Positions 17,178 through 27,369 of a stretch of 64,000 nucleotides of DNA are shown in pieces (the first letter of the stretch is position 1; every line of letters begins with the position of its first letter). This DNA comes from Roseovarius arcticus. GTDB lineage: Bacteria; Pseudomonadota; Alphaproteobacteria; Rhodobacterales; Rhodobacteraceae. Under the pieces are notes generated by a model. That model saw nothing but the letters and a program-made list of their open reading frames with translations. It made no database searches and was not told the DNA's origin. The DNA is taken from positions 868,001 through 932,000 of the forward strand of contig NZ_SZZN01000001.1 of the NCBI RefSeq assembly GCF_006125015.1, read 5' to 3'. Both the position numbers and the translations under genes were made by a program.

Positions 17178-18112
17178 GCGCTATGCGCCGCCCAGAAATC
17201 CGCCAGCATGTCCCAGACCTTTGCCCGCGTCGGGGGCGTGTCCATCATCGCCTCGTGCCGGGCGCCGGGGATACGCTCCATCCGGGCGCCGGGCCAGCGG
17301 GCCATGCGGGCGTCGATACGCGAGGTATCGACAATCGTTTCTTCGGTGCCGACGAAGGTCAGGCACGGCAGCGCGGGCGACGGCAGGGCGTGCAGGCGGC
17401 GGCATTCGCGCAGCGCCTCAAACAGCCACTGCAGGCTGGGGCCACCAAGGGCAAGCTCGGGATGCGCGGTCAGTTGCGCGACCATATGCGCGTGCATCTG
17501 TGCGTCGCGGGTCAAGTCATTCGTCTCGAACGGCTCGCTTAGCACATAGCTGGCGGCGCTCGTGCTGGGTGCGTAGCGATGGCTCTGGCCCACATGGCCG
17601 CTGCTCCAACCTAACGTCCACGCGAGCGGGCGCAGTGCCGACTTCATTCTTATACCCCACATCGGCGCGGAAAAGGCGCAACTCGTTATTGGCATGCCGC
17701 CCATCGCCGCGCGCAGGCCAATGGCGCCGCCCATGGAGTGTGCGAGCATGTGCCACGGACGGGGCGCGCGCACAGCCTCGGCGACCTTCAGCAGCGCGGC
17801 CACATCGGCCTGATAGTCTGTGAAACGGCCCACGTGGCCCGACATCGCATCGACAGCAATCCGGTCCGATAGCCCCTGACCTCGCCAGTCGATTGTCATT
17901 ATGCCGTAACCGCGGGCGGCCATATCGACGGCTGCACGGCCATATTTTTCGATAAATTCGGTCCGCCCCGGCAAGAGCAGCACAGTGCCCTTTGCCGCGG
18001 CAGTGGGCCAGTGGGCCACTCGTACGCGCACACCGTCGTTCGTGCGCGCCCACACCGCGCGCCCACCCGCCGGCCCGTCTGCAACAGCCTCAAACAGTGG
18101 CGCGTCCGTCAC
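17174..18112 (-). CDS. alpha/beta hydrolase, lysophospholipase-like
   Basis: The 312-aa protein has the alpha/beta hydrolase pattern of the PldB/monoglyceride-lipase group. TVLLLPGRTEFIEKYG is followed by TIDWRGQGLSDR, the nucleophile elbow AHSMGGAIGLR, and late Asp and His segments (FVGTEETIVD, PGARHEAMMD). No signal peptide is seen, so it is probably cytoplasmic. It overlaps the upstream SCP2 gene by four bases, suggesting they work together on lipids, which is an inference. Substrate unknown. Confidence 0.88.
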   Translation of the reverse strand: MTDAPLFEAVADGPAGGRAVWARTNDGVRVRVAHWPTAAAKGTVLLLPGRTEFIEKYGRAAVDMAARGYGIMTIDWRGQGLSDRIAVDAMSGHVGRFTDYQADVAALLKVAEAVRAPRPWHMLAHSMGGAIGLRAAMGGMPITSCAFSAPMWGIRMKSALRPLAWTLGWSSGHVGQSHRYAPSTSAASYVLSEPFETNDLTRDAQMHAHMVAQLTAHPELALGGPSLQWLFEALRECRRLHALPSPALPCLTFVGTEETIVDTSRIDARMARWPGARMERIPGARHEAMMDTPPTRAKVWDMLADFWAAHSA

Positions 18113-18402
18113 CCGCCTAGAACCCGGCCCAGTTGCATCGCGACGCTCATGTCACCCTCGACCGCCAGCTTGCCGGTCATAAAGGCTGACGCCGGGTCCA
18201 TATCGCCCTCAACAATGGCGCGAAAAGTGGCGGCGTCCGCACTCAGCGTCACGTCAGCCGCGCCGCTCGCCGCCCGCGCGCCCGCGGCATCGATGATCAG
18301 CGAGCCTTCGCCTGCGATCACAAACTTCGCCGTGCCGTCCAGTTTGTCCCCTGTCATGCGCGCGTTCAAAGCATCCACTGCCTCACTTACTGTGTCGCTC
18401 AT
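18109..18402 (-). CDS. SCP2 sterol-binding domain protein
   Basis: The 97-aa single-domain protein shows the SCP2 features KFVIAGEGSLIID and DVTLSADAATFRAIVEGDMDPASAFMTGKLAVEGDM. Such domains bind hydrophobic ligands such as fatty acyl chains. It is the first gene of a two-gene minus-strand unit with the alpha/beta hydrolase, whose ATG overlaps its stop. The TPR gene at 18473 is divergent. Confidence 0.88.
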   Translation of the reverse strand: MSDTVSEAVDALNARMTGDKLDGTAKFVIAGEGSLIIDAAGARAASGAADVTLSADAATFRAIVEGDMDPASAFMTGKLAVEGDMSVAMQLGRVLGG

Positions 18403-18472
18403 TCGCCGATCCCTTTATTTTGATCCGCCGGGGGTTTGCTTTCCCGCGTGCAGCGCTAAACTTCGCTGTGTT

Positions 18473-19033
18473 ATGGGCGTTCTTCGATTCAATCTCAATC
18501 CTGTCCTTGCGCTGGTTCTGGCGCTGTCGGCGCCTGCATTGGCGCTGGCGCAGGATACGGCACGCCTCGATGGCATGTATGAGGCACTGGAAAATGCCCC
18601 CCCGCCCGAGGCCGATAGGCTGGGTCGCGAAATCATGCTGGAGCTGTCGAAGTCCGGCTCGCCTGCGATGAATTTGCTTCTTAAACGCGGGCGCGCAGCG
18701 ATGGCGGCTGGTGACACAGGCCTCGCGATCGAGCTGTTGAGTGCGCTGACCGATCACGCACCCGGCTTTGCCGAGGGGTGGCACGCCCGCTCCGTCGCTT
18801 TTGCACGCGCCGGCATGATGGGCCCTGCGATGGCTGATCTTGAACGCGCGCTGACGCTCGATCCGCGCAATTTCGCCGCGATCTACAGCCTTGGCGCGCT
18901 GCTGGAGGAGATTGGCCAACCGGCCCTCGCCTATGAGGCGTATGGCCGCGTTGCCGCGATCCACCCGCATTTCGACGATGTCGCAGCCGCGCTCGCGCGG
19001 CTTGAGGGCGAAACCCAAGGCAGCGACCTCTGA
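18473..19033 (+). CDS. exported tetratricopeptide repeat protein
   Basis: The 186-aa product has an N-terminal signal peptide (MGVLRFNLNPVLALVLALSA, cleavage probably after ALAQ or nearby) and TPR-like helical repeats. GLAIELLSALTDHAPGFAEG is followed by AMADLERALTLDPRNFAAIY and LAYEAYGRVAAIHPHFDDVA. It is likely periplasmic and mediates protein contacts. A longer frame to the left overlaps the SCP2 gene on the other strand and is not supported. It lies 29 bp before the helicase gene and may be co-transcribed. Confidence 0.85.
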   Translation: MGVLRFNLNPVLALVLALSAPALALAQDTARLDGMYEALENAPPPEADRLGREIMLELSKSGSPAMNLLLKRGRAAMAAGDTGLAIELLSALTDHAPGFAEGWHARSVAFARAGMMGPAMADLERALTLDPRNFAAIYSLGALLEEIGQPALAYEAYGRVAAIHPHFDDVAAALARLEGETQGSDL

Positions 19034-19062
19034 AATAGTCCTGACCCACCGGAGACGAGGCC

Positions 19063-21915
19063 ATGGCCGATTACGCACGGATCCTTGCGGTTCTGGGCCC
19101 TACCAATACCGGCAAAACGCATTTCGCGATTGAGCGGATGCTGGGCTACCGGACCGGTGTCATTGGTCTGCCGCTGCGCCTGCTGGCGCGCGAAGTTTAT
19201 GACAAGATTGTGAGCGTGCGCGGCCCGTCAGTGGTCGCGCTCGTCACCGGTGAGGAGCGGATCGTACCGCCGCGAACAAAATATTGGGTCTGTACTGTCG
19301 AGGCGATGCCGGAGGGCATCGGCGCCGATTTCGTCGCGATCGATGAGATCCAGCTTTGCGCGGATCCTGAGCGCGGGCACGTGTTCACCGACCGGCTTTT
19401 GCGGATGCGCGGCCTGCGCGAGACGCAATTTCTGGGCGCCTCAACCATGCGAAACGCCATATCCGAACTGGTCCCCGAGGCGGAATTCGTGCCGCGCACG
19501 CGATTGTCGGATTTAGTCTATTCTGGTTCGAAAAAGATAAGCAAGATGCCAGCTCGTAGTGCTATAGTCGGATTTTCGGTTGATAATGTATATGCTATTG
19601 CCGAGGTGCTACGGCGTCAAAAGGGTGGCGCGGCCGTCGTGATGGGCGCGCTTAGCCCGCGAACGCGTAACGCGCAGGTTGATCTGTATCAGAATGGCGA
19701 TGTCGACTACCTTGTCGCGACGGATGCCATCGGAATGGGCCTCAACCTTGATATCGATCACGTCGCTTTTTCCTCTCTGACCAAATTTGACGGGCGGCGC
19801 ATGCGGCAACTGATGCCGAATGAGCTGGCCCAGATCGCGGGCCGTGCAGGCCGCGGGATGAGCCATGGCAGCTTTGGCGTCACCGGCGAGGCACCCGACC
19901 TGACCCCAGAGGTGGCAGAAGCGATCATGGAGCACCGCTTTGCCCCAATCCGCAAGCTGGAGTGGCGCAATCCAGAGCTGCAGATGGGATCAACCGCTGC
20001 GCTGATCGCGTCGCTGGAGTGTAAGCCCGAACATGACCTGCTGGCACGCGTTGGCGACGCCGATGACCTGACAGCGCTTCGCACCTTGTCCGCTGCACCT
20101 GACGTGCGCAACCGCGCCACCAATGGTAACGCTGTAAAATTGCTGTGGGATGTCTGCCGCATCCCCGATTTTCGCGGCATCAGCCAAGCCGAGCATGCCG
20201 GCCTGCTAGAAACGATTTTTTGCGACCTGCACGAACTGGGCCGCATCCCCGATGATTGGCTTGGCCGACAAATAAAGCGTATTGATCGAACCGATGGCGA
20301 TATTGATACGTTGTCTAAGCGGCTAGCCTATATTCGGACCTGGACTTACGTGGCCCAGCGAAAAGGTTGGGTCGATGACGAAGGCCATTGGCGCGGGGCG
20401 ACGCGCGCTGTAGAAGACCGTTTGTCGGACGCGCTGCATGGGGCGCTGACGCAGAGATTTGTGGATCGGCGCACATCCGTGCTCTTGCGCCGGCTCAAGC
20501 AGAAGGAAGCCATCGTGGCAGAGGTTAACGATACTGGTGACGTGACGGTCGAGGGCGAATTCGTCGGACGTCTGGACGGATTTCGATTTGTTCAGGACAA
20601 GTCGGCAAGCGGGCAGGAGGCCAAGACGTTGTCTCAGGCCAGCCTTCAAGCGTTGGCGCCGCATTTCAATCTGCGCGCTGACCGCTTTTACAACGCACCC
20701 GACACCGAGATCGACTTTACCGAGCAAGGCGGCCTGATGTGGGGCAAGGATGCCGTGGGCAAACTGATCCCCGGTGCCGATCCTATGAAGCCTGGGGTTA
20801 AAGTGTTCGTCGACGAGGAGGCCGGACCCGATGTTATCCAAAAGGTCGAGCGCCGCCTGCAGCACTTTATCGACCGCAAGATTTCGACCCTCTTTGAGCC
20901 GCTGTTGAACGTTAGCCGCGATGAGACGCTAACCGGCCTTGCACGTGGTTTCGGTTTTCGCATGGTCGAAACGATGGGCATTATCCCGCGCGGCGACGTC
21001 GCCGATGAGGTCAAATCTCTGGAACAGGACGCGCGCGGGGCGCTGCGGAAACATGGCGTACGTTTCGGCCAGTTTACGATCTTCATGCCGCTATTGCTAA
21101 AGCCTGCGCCGACACGCCTGCGTCTTGTATTGTGGGGCCTTGCCAACAATATGGACGACCTGCCCGAGGCGCCGCCCCCTGGTCTAGTGACTGTCCCCGC
21201 GGCCAATATGCCTCAAGGTTACTATACTATGGCAGGCTACCGCGCCGCCGGAAACCGCGCGATCCGCATCGATATGCTAGAGCGGTTGGCAGATATGCTG
21301 CGCGGCGAGGATAGCCGAAGCGGATTTGAGGCCAAGGCCGATATGCTGTCGATCACTGGCATGACGCTTGAACAGTTTGCAAATTTGATGGAAGGCCTCG
21401 GCTACAAGGCCGAGCGCGGCGAGCGCATCAAGGTCAAACCGGTAGACCAGATCATGGACGAGGCACCGGGACTAGAACCCGCGCCAGAGACCGTTGGGGA
21501 CGCCGTCGAGCAGATCGAGGCCGAAGGCATTGCACCTATCGCAGAAACGATTGAGCCTGATCCTGAAATCCCAGCCGAAATTCCTGAGATGAGCGAGACT
21601 GAGGTTGAGCCGGGCACGCCCGCAGATCCTATTGCGCCTTCTGTGGAGCCTGAGGTCTATTATACCTTCACATGGGCTGCGCGTGCGCGGCGGAGTAATC
21701 CGCCTGCGGGTGCGCGCCCCGAGGGCGGCGCACGCGGCAAGCCGCAAGAGGCGCGCAGCAAACCGCGCGGCAAGGGTAAGCCAAAAGGCGGCGACCGCCC
21801 GGCGAAAAGCAGCGAGGCAAAAAGCTTTAGCGCAAAGGCTGCACCCAAGAAGGACCGGATCGACCCGGATAATCCGTTCGCTGCGGCCCTGATGGGCCTC
21901 AAGAAGGGTAAGTGA
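19063..21915 (+). CDS. SUV3-like ATP-dependent helicase
   Basis: The 950-aa protein has a helicase core near the N-terminus. It shows the P-loop GPTNTGKT (about 12-19), the DEIQ box AIDEIQLCADPERGH, GASTM, and the later motifs VATDAIGMGLNLD and QIAGRAGRG. This arrangement matches the SUV3 (SUPV3L1) family of RNA/DNA helicases. The last roughly 130 residues are acidic and then lysine/arginine/proline-rich, probably disordered. The start has a GGAGACGAGG element. Alphaproteobacterial homologs are sometimes named disulfide oxidoreductase, which I find no support for. The downstream S4 gene overlaps by four bases. Confidence 0.9.
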   Translation: MADYARILAVLGPTNTGKTHFAIERMLGYRTGVIGLPLRLLAREVYDKIVSVRGPSVVALVTGEERIVPPRTKYWVCTVEAMPEGIGADFVAIDEIQLCADPERGHVFTDRLLRMRGLRETQFLGASTMRNAISELVPEAEFVPRTRLSDLVYSGSKKISKMPARSAIVGFSVDNVYAIAEVLRRQKGGAAVVMGALSPRTRNAQVDLYQNGDVDYLVATDAIGMGLNLDIDHVAFSSLTKFDGRRMRQLMPNELAQIAGRAGRGMSHGSFGVTGEAPDLTPEVAEAIMEHRFAPIRKLEWRNPELQMGSTAALIASLECKPEHDLLARVGDADDLTALRTLSAAPDVRNRATNGNAVKLLWDVCRIPDFRGISQAEHAGLLETIFCDLHELGRIPDDWLGRQIKRIDRTDGDIDTLSKRLAYIRTWTYVAQRKGWVDDEGHWRGATRAVEDRLSDALHGALTQRFVDRRTSVLLRRLKQKEAIVAEVNDTGDVTVEGEFVGRLDGFRFVQDKSASGQEAKTLSQASLQALAPHFNLRADRFYNAPDTEIDFTEQGGLMWGKDAVGKLIPGADPMKPGVKVFVDEEAGPDVIQKVERRLQHFIDRKISTLFEPLLNVSRDETLTGLARGFGFRMVETMGIIPRGDVADEVKSLEQDARGALRKHGVRFGQFTIFMPLLLKPAPTRLRLVLWGLANNMDDLPEAPPPGLVTVPAANMPQGYYTMAGYRAAGNRAIRIDMLERLADMLRGEDSRSGFEAKADMLSITGMTLEQFANLMEGLGYKAERGERIKVKPVDQIMDEAPGLEPAPETVGDAVEQIEAEGIAPIAETIEPDPEIPAEIPEMSETEVEPGTPADPIAPSVEPEVYYTFTWAARARRSNPPAGARPEGGARGKPQEARSKPRGKGKPKGGDRPAKSSEAKSFSAKAAPKKDRIDPDNPFAAALMGLKKGK

Positions 21916-22319
21916 AGAAGTCGCCGCAAGACACTGCAGAGGCGGAGAAAATCCGCCTCGACAAGTGGTTGTGGCAAGCGCGTTTCTTTAAAACACGCGG
22001 ATTGGCGGCGGGCACGGTCAAAGGCGGCCATGTGCGCGTTAATGGCAATCGGGCGGCCAAAGCTGCGCAGACGGTTGGCGCTGGCGATGTTTTGACATTT
22101 GCCCAAGGGCGCGTGATCCGCGTCGTCCGCATCATTGCCCCAGGTATTCGGCGCGGCCCGGCACCAGAGGCGCAGGCGCTATACGATGATCTGACCCCCG
22201 CGCCAGAGCCTACAGATGAAACGTTTGTTTCAGCAAATCCCAAATATGAGGGAAAAGGGCGGCCGACCAAGCGGGACAGGCGCATGATGGACCTCATTCA
22301 ACCCGGAGCGCTTGAATGA
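21912..22319 (+). CDS. S4 domain RNA-binding protein (Hsp15-like)
   Basis: The 135-aa protein has an S4 RNA-binding domain at residues about 13-75 ([34 protein letters not shown]) and a basic tail. Hsp15/HslR relatives bind 50S-nascent chain complexes. The start codon is GTG, overlapping the helicase stop as GTGA, so translation is coupled and the pair is probably a functional RNA unit (inference). Confidence 0.88.
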   Translation: MKKSPQDTAEAEKIRLDKWLWQARFFKTRGLAAGTVKGGHVRVNGNRAAKAAQTVGAGDVLTFAQGRVIRVVRIIAPGIRRGPAPEAQALYDDLTPAPEPTDETFVSANPKYEGKGRPTKRDRRMMDLIQPGALE

Positions 22320-22368
22320 TTTGAGGCGCTGGATTAGGTATCCCGCGACTGATCTCGAAGAGGCCGAC

Positions 22369-22707
22369 ATGACCTATATCGTCAACGATGCCTGCATCGC
22401 CTGCAAATATACTGACTGCGTCGAAGTGTGTCCGGTCGACTGCTTTTACGAGGGCGAAAACATGCTGGTCATCCACCCGGATGAGTGCATCGATTGCGGT
22501 GTGTGTGAGCCTGAATGCCCCGCCGACGCGATCCGCCCGGATACAGAGCCGGACATGGAGAAGTGGGTCGAGTTCAATCGCAAGTATTCCGAGATGTGGC
22601 CGGTTATCATCACCAAAAAAGATGAGCTGCCGGACGCCAAGGAGCGGGACGGCGAAGAGGGCAAACTGGAGAAGTACTTCTCCGAGGCGCCGGGCGAAGG
22701 CGGCTGA
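22369..22707 (+). CDS. fdxA: ferredoxin FdxA (7Fe type)
   Basis: The 112-aa ferredoxin carries the two cluster-binding segments [21 protein letters not shown] and [12 protein letters not shown], of the 3Fe-4S/4Fe-4S type, with the typical C-terminal extension of FdxA. The start [14 protein letters not shown] is as in homologs. It follows the S4 gene by about 50 bp and precedes the CarD-family gene. It is a cytoplasmic electron carrier. Confidence 0.96.
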   Translation: MTYIVNDACIACKYTDCVEVCPVDCFYEGENMLVIHPDECIDCGVCEPECPADAIRPDTEPDMEKWVEFNRKYSEMWPVIITKKDELPDAKERDGEEGKLEKYFSEAPGEGG

Positions 22708-23012
22708 GTGTATACGACTGATTCGGACCTGTTTACCGGCAAATTCTCATCCGCCGCGTCAAGATCGCGCCATAAATCATAGGCAATACCCTGCCTTTAA
22801 CGGGTGATGATGCGCAGACTTTCGCAGATGCCATTTTTGTGGTATGGTCTGTCAAACGTAACGCCATGCCCGATAGTCCGATCCACCGCCGCTGCGGGGA
22901 TTTGGACTTTTTTGTGCCCTAACATCTGCAATGCCCGCATCAGCGAAACATGCTGATGCATCACTTTGATGTTGATGACACGTCAGGCCCGGCCGGGAAA
23001 AGGAAGACCAAT
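22708..23012 (+). other. intergenic region before the CarD-family gene
   Basis: About 305 bp with no convincing gene. It contains a hairpin, GCATCAGC pairing with GCTGATGC at 22937-22959, in what is probably the 5' leader of the CarD-family gene. It has no T run and so does not look like a terminator. A promoter is likely here but not localised. Confidence 0.4.
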
Positions 23013-23534
23013 ATGAGCAAAGCCAGAAAACCCGACTTTAGCCCCAATGACTTCGTTGTATATCCCGCGCATGGCGTGGGCAAGGTCGTCTCGATTGAGA
23101 GCCAGGAAGTCGCTGGGATCGAGCTGGAGCTGTTTGTCATCTCCTTCGAGAAGGACAAGATGACATTGCGCGTTCCGACGCACAAGGCGACCGAGATCGG
23201 CATGCGCTCGCTGAGCAGCCCCGAAACCGTCGCCAAGGCAATGACGACGCTCAAGGGCAAGGCCAAGGCGAAAAAGGCCATGTGGTCGCGCCGTGCGCAA
23301 GAGTACGAGCAAAAGATCAACTCTGGCGATTTAATCGCCATCGCCGAAGTGGTGCGCGACCTGCACCGCACCGACGACCAGCGCGAGCAGAGCTATTCTG
23401 AGCGCCAGCTGTATGAGGCCGCATTGGAGCGTTTGACCCGCGAAGTTGCCGCCGTGAGCGGCGAGGGCGAAGCTCTGGCCGGCAAGCAGGTGGAAGACGT
23501 TCTGGTATCGCGCGCGCCTCCCGCTGCTGCGTAG
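23013..23534 (+). CDS. CarD-family transcriptional regulator
   Basis: The 173-aa protein has the CarD/TRCF RNA polymerase interaction domain at its N-terminus (FVVYPAHGVGKVVSIESQEVAG, then KMTLRVPTHKA), followed by a helical DNA-binding part with WSRRAQEYEQKINSGD and YSERQLYEAALERL. CarD proteins stabilise open promoter complexes, including at rRNA promoters. The start MSKARKPDFSPND at 23013 has an AAGGAAG ribosome site. A terminator follows the stop. Confidence 0.93.
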   Translation: MSKARKPDFSPNDFVVYPAHGVGKVVSIESQEVAGIELELFVISFEKDKMTLRVPTHKATEIGMRSLSSPETVAKAMTTLKGKAKAKKAMWSRRAQEYEQKINSGDLIAIAEVVRDLHRTDDQREQSYSERQLYEAALERLTREVAAVSGEGEALAGKQVEDVLVSRAPPAAA

Positions 23535-23557
23535 CGGGCTATAAAATTAGTTAAGCA

Positions 23558-23590
23558 GGGCGGTTCCCCACAGGGGGCGCCGCCCTTTTT
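23558..23590 (+). terminator. rho-independent terminator after the CarD-family gene
   Basis: GGGCGG pairs with CCGCCC, with an inner CCCC/GGGG stem, followed by five T residues. It lies between the CarD-family gene and the stop of convergent cobS. Confidence 0.85.
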
Positions 23591-23602
23591 CGTGGCTATA
23601 TG

Positions 23603-24358
23603 TTAGACGATGATCGACAGGAGCACGGCGATTTCGGCCATCTGCTGCGCCGCGCCCAGGATATCGCCGGTTTGTCCACCAACCTTGCGCTTGGCGATCC
23701 AAGCGATGGCGACCGTGGTAAGGGCCGCCCAGAATACGATGCCAAAGGCCGACCAACCGATAAAAGCCAGCGCGACCACCATGGCGAGGCCCGCCGCAAC
23801 CGCGCAGGTGCGTGCGTCGGGACGCCCGGTGGCGTGCGACAAGCCCGCGCCGCGCGCATGGGGAAGCGCGCACATTACGGCAGGCATCACCGCGCGCGAT
23901 ACCGCAGCCGCAGTGATAATCGCCGCCCATGCCCAGCCGCCACCTATCTGAAACAGAAGCCAAAACGCCGCCCACCGTGCCATCAACGACAGGATCAGGG
24001 CAATTACCCCAAAAGCGCCGATGTGGCTGTCCTTCATAATCTCTAGCCGCCGCGCGCAGGTCCAACCGCCCCAGAGGCCATCGGCGGTGTCAGCAATCGC
24101 GTCCTCGTGCATCGCGCCTGTTATGATCACCTGGGCCGTCAGCGCGGCCAGCGCGGCCAGCGCTGAGGGCAGCCCCCACCAGAGCGCAACCAAACCGATC
24201 AGCCCTGCGAGTGCGCCAATGATCGCACCCGCCAGCGGATAGGCCCACGCCGCCTCCGCGCCGCGATGCGGCCCCTGCGGCAGAGGCAAGCGGCTGAGTA
24301 GCAATAGCGCGGCGCGCAGGTCATCGAAATAACGGGGCAGAGCGTCGTTTTTACGCAT
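23603..24358 (-). CDS. cobS: adenosylcobinamide-GDP ribazoletransferase
   Basis: CobS joins adenosylcobinamide-GDP and alpha-ribazole at the inner membrane in late vitamin B12 synthesis. The 251-aa protein is polytopic, with the signatures FWAYPLAG-like AWAYPLAGAIIGAL, HEDAIADTADGLWGG, KDSHIGAFGV and the late GGQTGDILGAAQQ. The start at 24358 (MRKNDALPRYFDDLR) is typical. It is divergent from cobT, across about 80 bp. Its central region holds a short tandem repeat coding for Ala-Leu. Confidence 0.94.
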   Translation of the reverse strand: MRKNDALPRYFDDLRAALLLLSRLPLPQGPHRGAEAAWAYPLAGAIIGALAGLIGLVALWWGLPSALAALAALTAQVIITGAMHEDAIADTADGLWGGWTCARRLEIMKDSHIGAFGVIALILSLMARWAAFWLLFQIGGGWAWAAIITAAAVSRAVMPAVMCALPHARGAGLSHATGRPDARTCAVAAGLAMVVALAFIGWSAFGIVFWAALTTVAIAWIAKRKVGGQTGDILGAAQQMAEIAVLLSIIV

Positions 24359-24439
24359 GAGACTGGGCCTTTTGAGGTGCAGGGATAGCTCGCTCTTGCG
24401 ATACACCGGGGCGGAACGCAGTTGCAACGGGGGTGCGTC

Positions 24440-25468
24440 ATGGACGCGGGTTTTAGCACGATGGAGCAGTTGGCGGCACTGGTGCGTAGTGGCCCCGCGC
24501 CTGATACCGCGACCGAGGACGCCGCGCGCGCGCGCGACGCGGCCCTGACCAAACCGCCGGGCGCGCTGGGCCGACTTGAGGATATCGCTGTATGGTATTG
24601 CGGCTGGCGCGGGGACGCCCGCGCAGAGGTGACGGCGCCTCAGATCATCGTCTTTGCGGGCAACCACGGCGTAACTGTGCAGGGCGTGTCGGCATTTCCG
24701 CCCGAAGTTACGGCGCAGATGGTGGCAAACTTCAAGGCAGGCGGCGCGGCGATTAATCAGCTGGCGCGGCAGTTCGGCGCGCGCTTGGACGTGCATGCGC
24801 TGGAGCTGGACCGCCCGACGCGCGATTTTACAGTTGACCCCGCAATGGACGAGGCCGAATTCCTCGCCGCAATGCAGGCAGGTTGGCAGGCTGTCGATGC
24901 CAGCACTGATCTGTTGGTGGTGGGCGAGATGGGAATTGGGAACACCACCTCCGCCTCGGCGGTTACAACGGCCCTTTTCGGCGGGCAGGCGGTGGATTGG
25001 ACAGGGAGCGGCACAGGTGTCAGCGGCGATGCGCTGGCCGTCAAGGCGCGTGTGGTGGCCGATGGCGTGCGCTGCCACGAGGGTATCCGCCGTATCCCGC
25101 TTGAGGTGCTGCGATGCCTCGGCGGGCGCGAGTTGGCAGCAATGGCCGGCGCGATCCTGCGGGCGCGGCATTTGCGTATCCCTGTCATCCTCGATGGGTT
25201 TATCTGCTGTGCAGCCGCCGCGTGCCTGATGGCAGAGGCGCCGGATGCACTGGACCACTGCGTCGCGGGCCATGTCAGCGCCGAGGCTGCACACCCCAAA
25301 TTGCTGCAACTTTTGGGCAAAACCCCGATCTTGTCGCTGGGCATGCGGCTTGGCGAAGGGTCCGGTGCGGCGCTGGCGATCGCTATCGTGCAGGGGGCGC
25401 TGGCCTGTCATTCCGGCATGGCGACGTTTCAGGAGGCGGGCGTCGCGGGAGCCGGGGCAGAGGGCTAA
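24440..25468 (+). CDS. cobT: nicotinate-nucleotide--dimethylbenzimidazole phosphoribosyltransferase
   Basis: CobT makes alpha-ribazole phosphate, the lower ligand precursor of cobalamin. The 342-aa product has [63 protein letters not shown] and a late [13 protein letters not shown], all of the family. Length is normal. It is divergent from cobS, probably sharing a control region, and overlaps the stop of the convergent antiporter gene by four bases. No cobalamin riboswitch was recognised in the roughly 80-bp divergent region. Confidence 0.95.
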   Translation: MDAGFSTMEQLAALVRSGPAPDTATEDAARARDAALTKPPGALGRLEDIAVWYCGWRGDARAEVTAPQIIVFAGNHGVTVQGVSAFPPEVTAQMVANFKAGGAAINQLARQFGARLDVHALELDRPTRDFTVDPAMDEAEFLAAMQAGWQAVDASTDLLVVGEMGIGNTTSASAVTTALFGGQAVDWTGSGTGVSGDALAVKARVVADGVRCHEGIRRIPLEVLRCLGGRELAAMAGAILRARHLRIPVILDGFICCAAAACLMAEAPDALDHCVAGHVSAEAAHPKLLQLLGKTPILSLGMRLGEGSGAALAIAIVQGALACHSGMATFQEAGVAGAGAEG

Positions 25469-27369
25469 GCGCTCTTTTTGGACGTGTCCGCAGATTCTTC
25501 TAGCTGGGACAGCAGCATCGTCTCCAGCTCGTCCTCCAGCTCGCGGGCGCGGGCGATGTACTTCTCATTCTCGATGGTTGGCACGTCCGGGTCCCACAGA
25601 GAGGCCAGTTCGCGCACGGAATGGCGATCGTGGTGATAGAACATGTTCTCCAACTCTGCCGCCTCGAATTCGGAAACGCCCATGTTTTCCAGAACGTAGC
25701 GCCCGGCGCGAAGGGACGCGTCAAACATTTCGCGCACGATATCGTCAGCGCCCGCCTGATAGAGTCGGAACACGTGATTGCGGTCGCGGGCGCGTGCGAT
25801 GATGTGTAGATCTGGCCGTTCGCGCCGCGCAAACGCGACGAGGCGCACCGCGGCATCGGGATCGTCCAGAGCCGCAACCAGCACGCGCGCGTCCTTTAGG
25901 CCGGCGGCATGTAGCATCTCGGGCCGGGTCGGATCGCCAAAGAAGCCTTTGACGCCAAAGCGGCGCATCCGCTGGATCGCGCCGAGATCGTGATCCAGCA
26001 CGACCGTCTCGTACCCCGAGGAGCGTACCAGCCGGTTGACGATCTGGCCAAACCGCCCGATGCCAACGATGATGATGCGGGCCTGTTCGTCCACATCGTC
26101 ATCTTCCATATCCTCGCCAGCCTCCTCCATCCGGTTAGACAGCCAGTCGTAGAAAATAAACAGCAGGGGCGTGATCAGCATCGACATGGCCACGATCAGC
26201 AGCAACATTTCTGTCATGTCGGATGGCACGACATTTTGCTGCCCAGAAAAGGAAATCAGCACAAAGCCAAATTCGCCTGCCTGCGCCAGCGACAGCGTAA
26301 AGAGCCACAAATCGCGCCCGCGCAATTCGAACACGCGGCCAAGGATGTAAAGCACTGCGCCCTTCAGTACGATTACCATCAGCGCAAGGCCCAGCACGAG
26401 GAACGGCGCGCCAAAAAGCAGGGCGAAGTTAATGCCCGCGCCCACGGTGATGAAAAACAGGCCCAGCAGCAGGCCCTTGAACGGTTGAATATCGCTCTCC
26501 AACTCGTGCCGAAACTCGCTGTTGGCCAGAACCACTCCGGCGAGGAACGCGCCAAGGGCAGGCGACAGGCCGATCAGATACATGATGAAGCTGATGCCGC
26601 AAACGATCAGCAGTGCCAACGCAGTAAACATCTCGCGCAGGTTGGCCGCATGGATGTAGCGAAACACGGGCCGGGTCAGGTAGACGCCGGTCAGGATCAC
26701 GCCGCCCACGACGGCCAGCGTGACCAATGTCACCCCCCAGCCCGGAAGGCCCGCCACCAGCGACAGCCCAACATCGGGATGACCGCTCATCGCCCCTTCA
26801 ATCGCGGTGCCCATCCGGCGATGCAGCACCTCGTCCAGCACGGTATCGGGCGTCTGCCGCATCGCCAGAAGTGGCAATAGTGCCAGCATCGGAATGACCG
26901 AGATGTCCTGCGTCAACAGCACGGAAAAGGCCGAGCGGCCGCCTTTGGTCTGCATCAGACCCTTTTCCGACAGGGTTTGCAGCACGATGGCAGTCGATGA
27001 CAGCGCGAATATCAGGCCCACGGCCAGCGCGACGCTCCAGTCGTATCCCAGCGCCATAACACCGACCATTATGATGAGCGTGGTCAGCAATACCTGCATT
27101 CCACCAAGCCCCAGAAGGCGGTGGCGCATATCCCAAAGCGCGCGCGGCTCCAATTCTAGCCCGATCAGGAATAGCATCATAACAACGCCAAATTCGGCGA
27201 AATGCTGTAGCTCCGCAGTCTCTTGGCCGACAAGGCCCAGAAGCGGCCCGATCAGGATGCCCGCCGCCAAATAACCCAGCACCGACCCAAGTCCGAGGCG
27301 CGCGGCGATGGGTACCGCGATCACTGCTGCAGCGAGGTATATCGAGGCCTGATAGAGGAAGCCTTCCAT
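25465..27369 (-). CDS. CPA2-family monovalent cation:proton antiporter (Kef-like)
   Basis: The 634-aa inner-membrane protein has about 12 hydrophobic segments (residues roughly 1-385) and then a cytosolic RCK/TrkA-N domain starting [18 protein letters not shown] (NAD-binding GxGxxG). This is the KefB/KefC/YbaL layout for K+ or Na+ exchange against protons. Motifs include [13 protein letters not shown] and GALSS-like [18 protein letters not shown] chose the ATG at 27369 (MEGFLYQAS). Extensions further upstream are unsupported. Substrate ion not determined. Confidence 0.9.
   Translation of the reverse strand: MEGFLYQASIYLAAAVIAVPIAARLGLGSVLGYLAAGILIGPLLGLVGQETAELQHFAEFGVVMMLFLIGLELEPRALWDMRHRLLGLGGMQVLLTTLIIMVGVMALGYDWSVALAVGLIFALSSTAIVLQTLSEKGLMQTKGGRSAFSVLLTQDISVIPMLALLPLLAMRQTPDTVLDEVLHRRMGTAIEGAMSGHPDVGLSLVAGLPGWGVTLVTLAVVGGVILTGVYLTRPVFRYIHAANLREMFTALALLIVCGISFIMYLIGLSPALGAFLAGVVLANSEFRHELESDIQPFKGLLLGLFFITVGAGINFALLFGAPFLVLGLALMVIVLKGAVLYILGRVFELRGRDLWLFTLSLAQAGEFGFVLISFSGQQNVVPSDMTEMLLLIVAMSMLITPLLFIFYDWLSNRMEEAGEDMEDDDVDEQARIIIVGIGRFGQIVNRLVRSSGYETVVLDHDLGAIQRMRRFGVKGFFGDPTRPEMLHAAGLKDARVLVAALDDPDAAVRLVAFARRERPDLHIIARARDRNHVFRLYQAGADDIVREMFDASLRAGRYVLENMGVSEFEAAELENMFYHHDRHSVRELASLWDPDVPTIENEKYIARARELEDELETMLLSQLEESADTSKKSA

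Noticed and set aside
19501..19620. AT-richer patch inside the helicase gene
   Set aside because: The frame stays open and the protein motifs on both sides are in register, so there is no sign of an insertion; probably local codon variation.
20688..21206. Long minus-strand reading frame opposite the helicase gene
   Set aside because: It is a mirror of the GC-rich helicase coding strand, with no ribosome site and no family resemblance. Similar mirrors over pyc, pccB and the 901-aa gene were rejected likewise.
24140..24175. Short tandem repeat (about three copies of a nine-base unit)
   Set aside because: It lies in cobS and encodes an Ala-Leu run in a membrane segment; ordinary low-complexity coding DNA.
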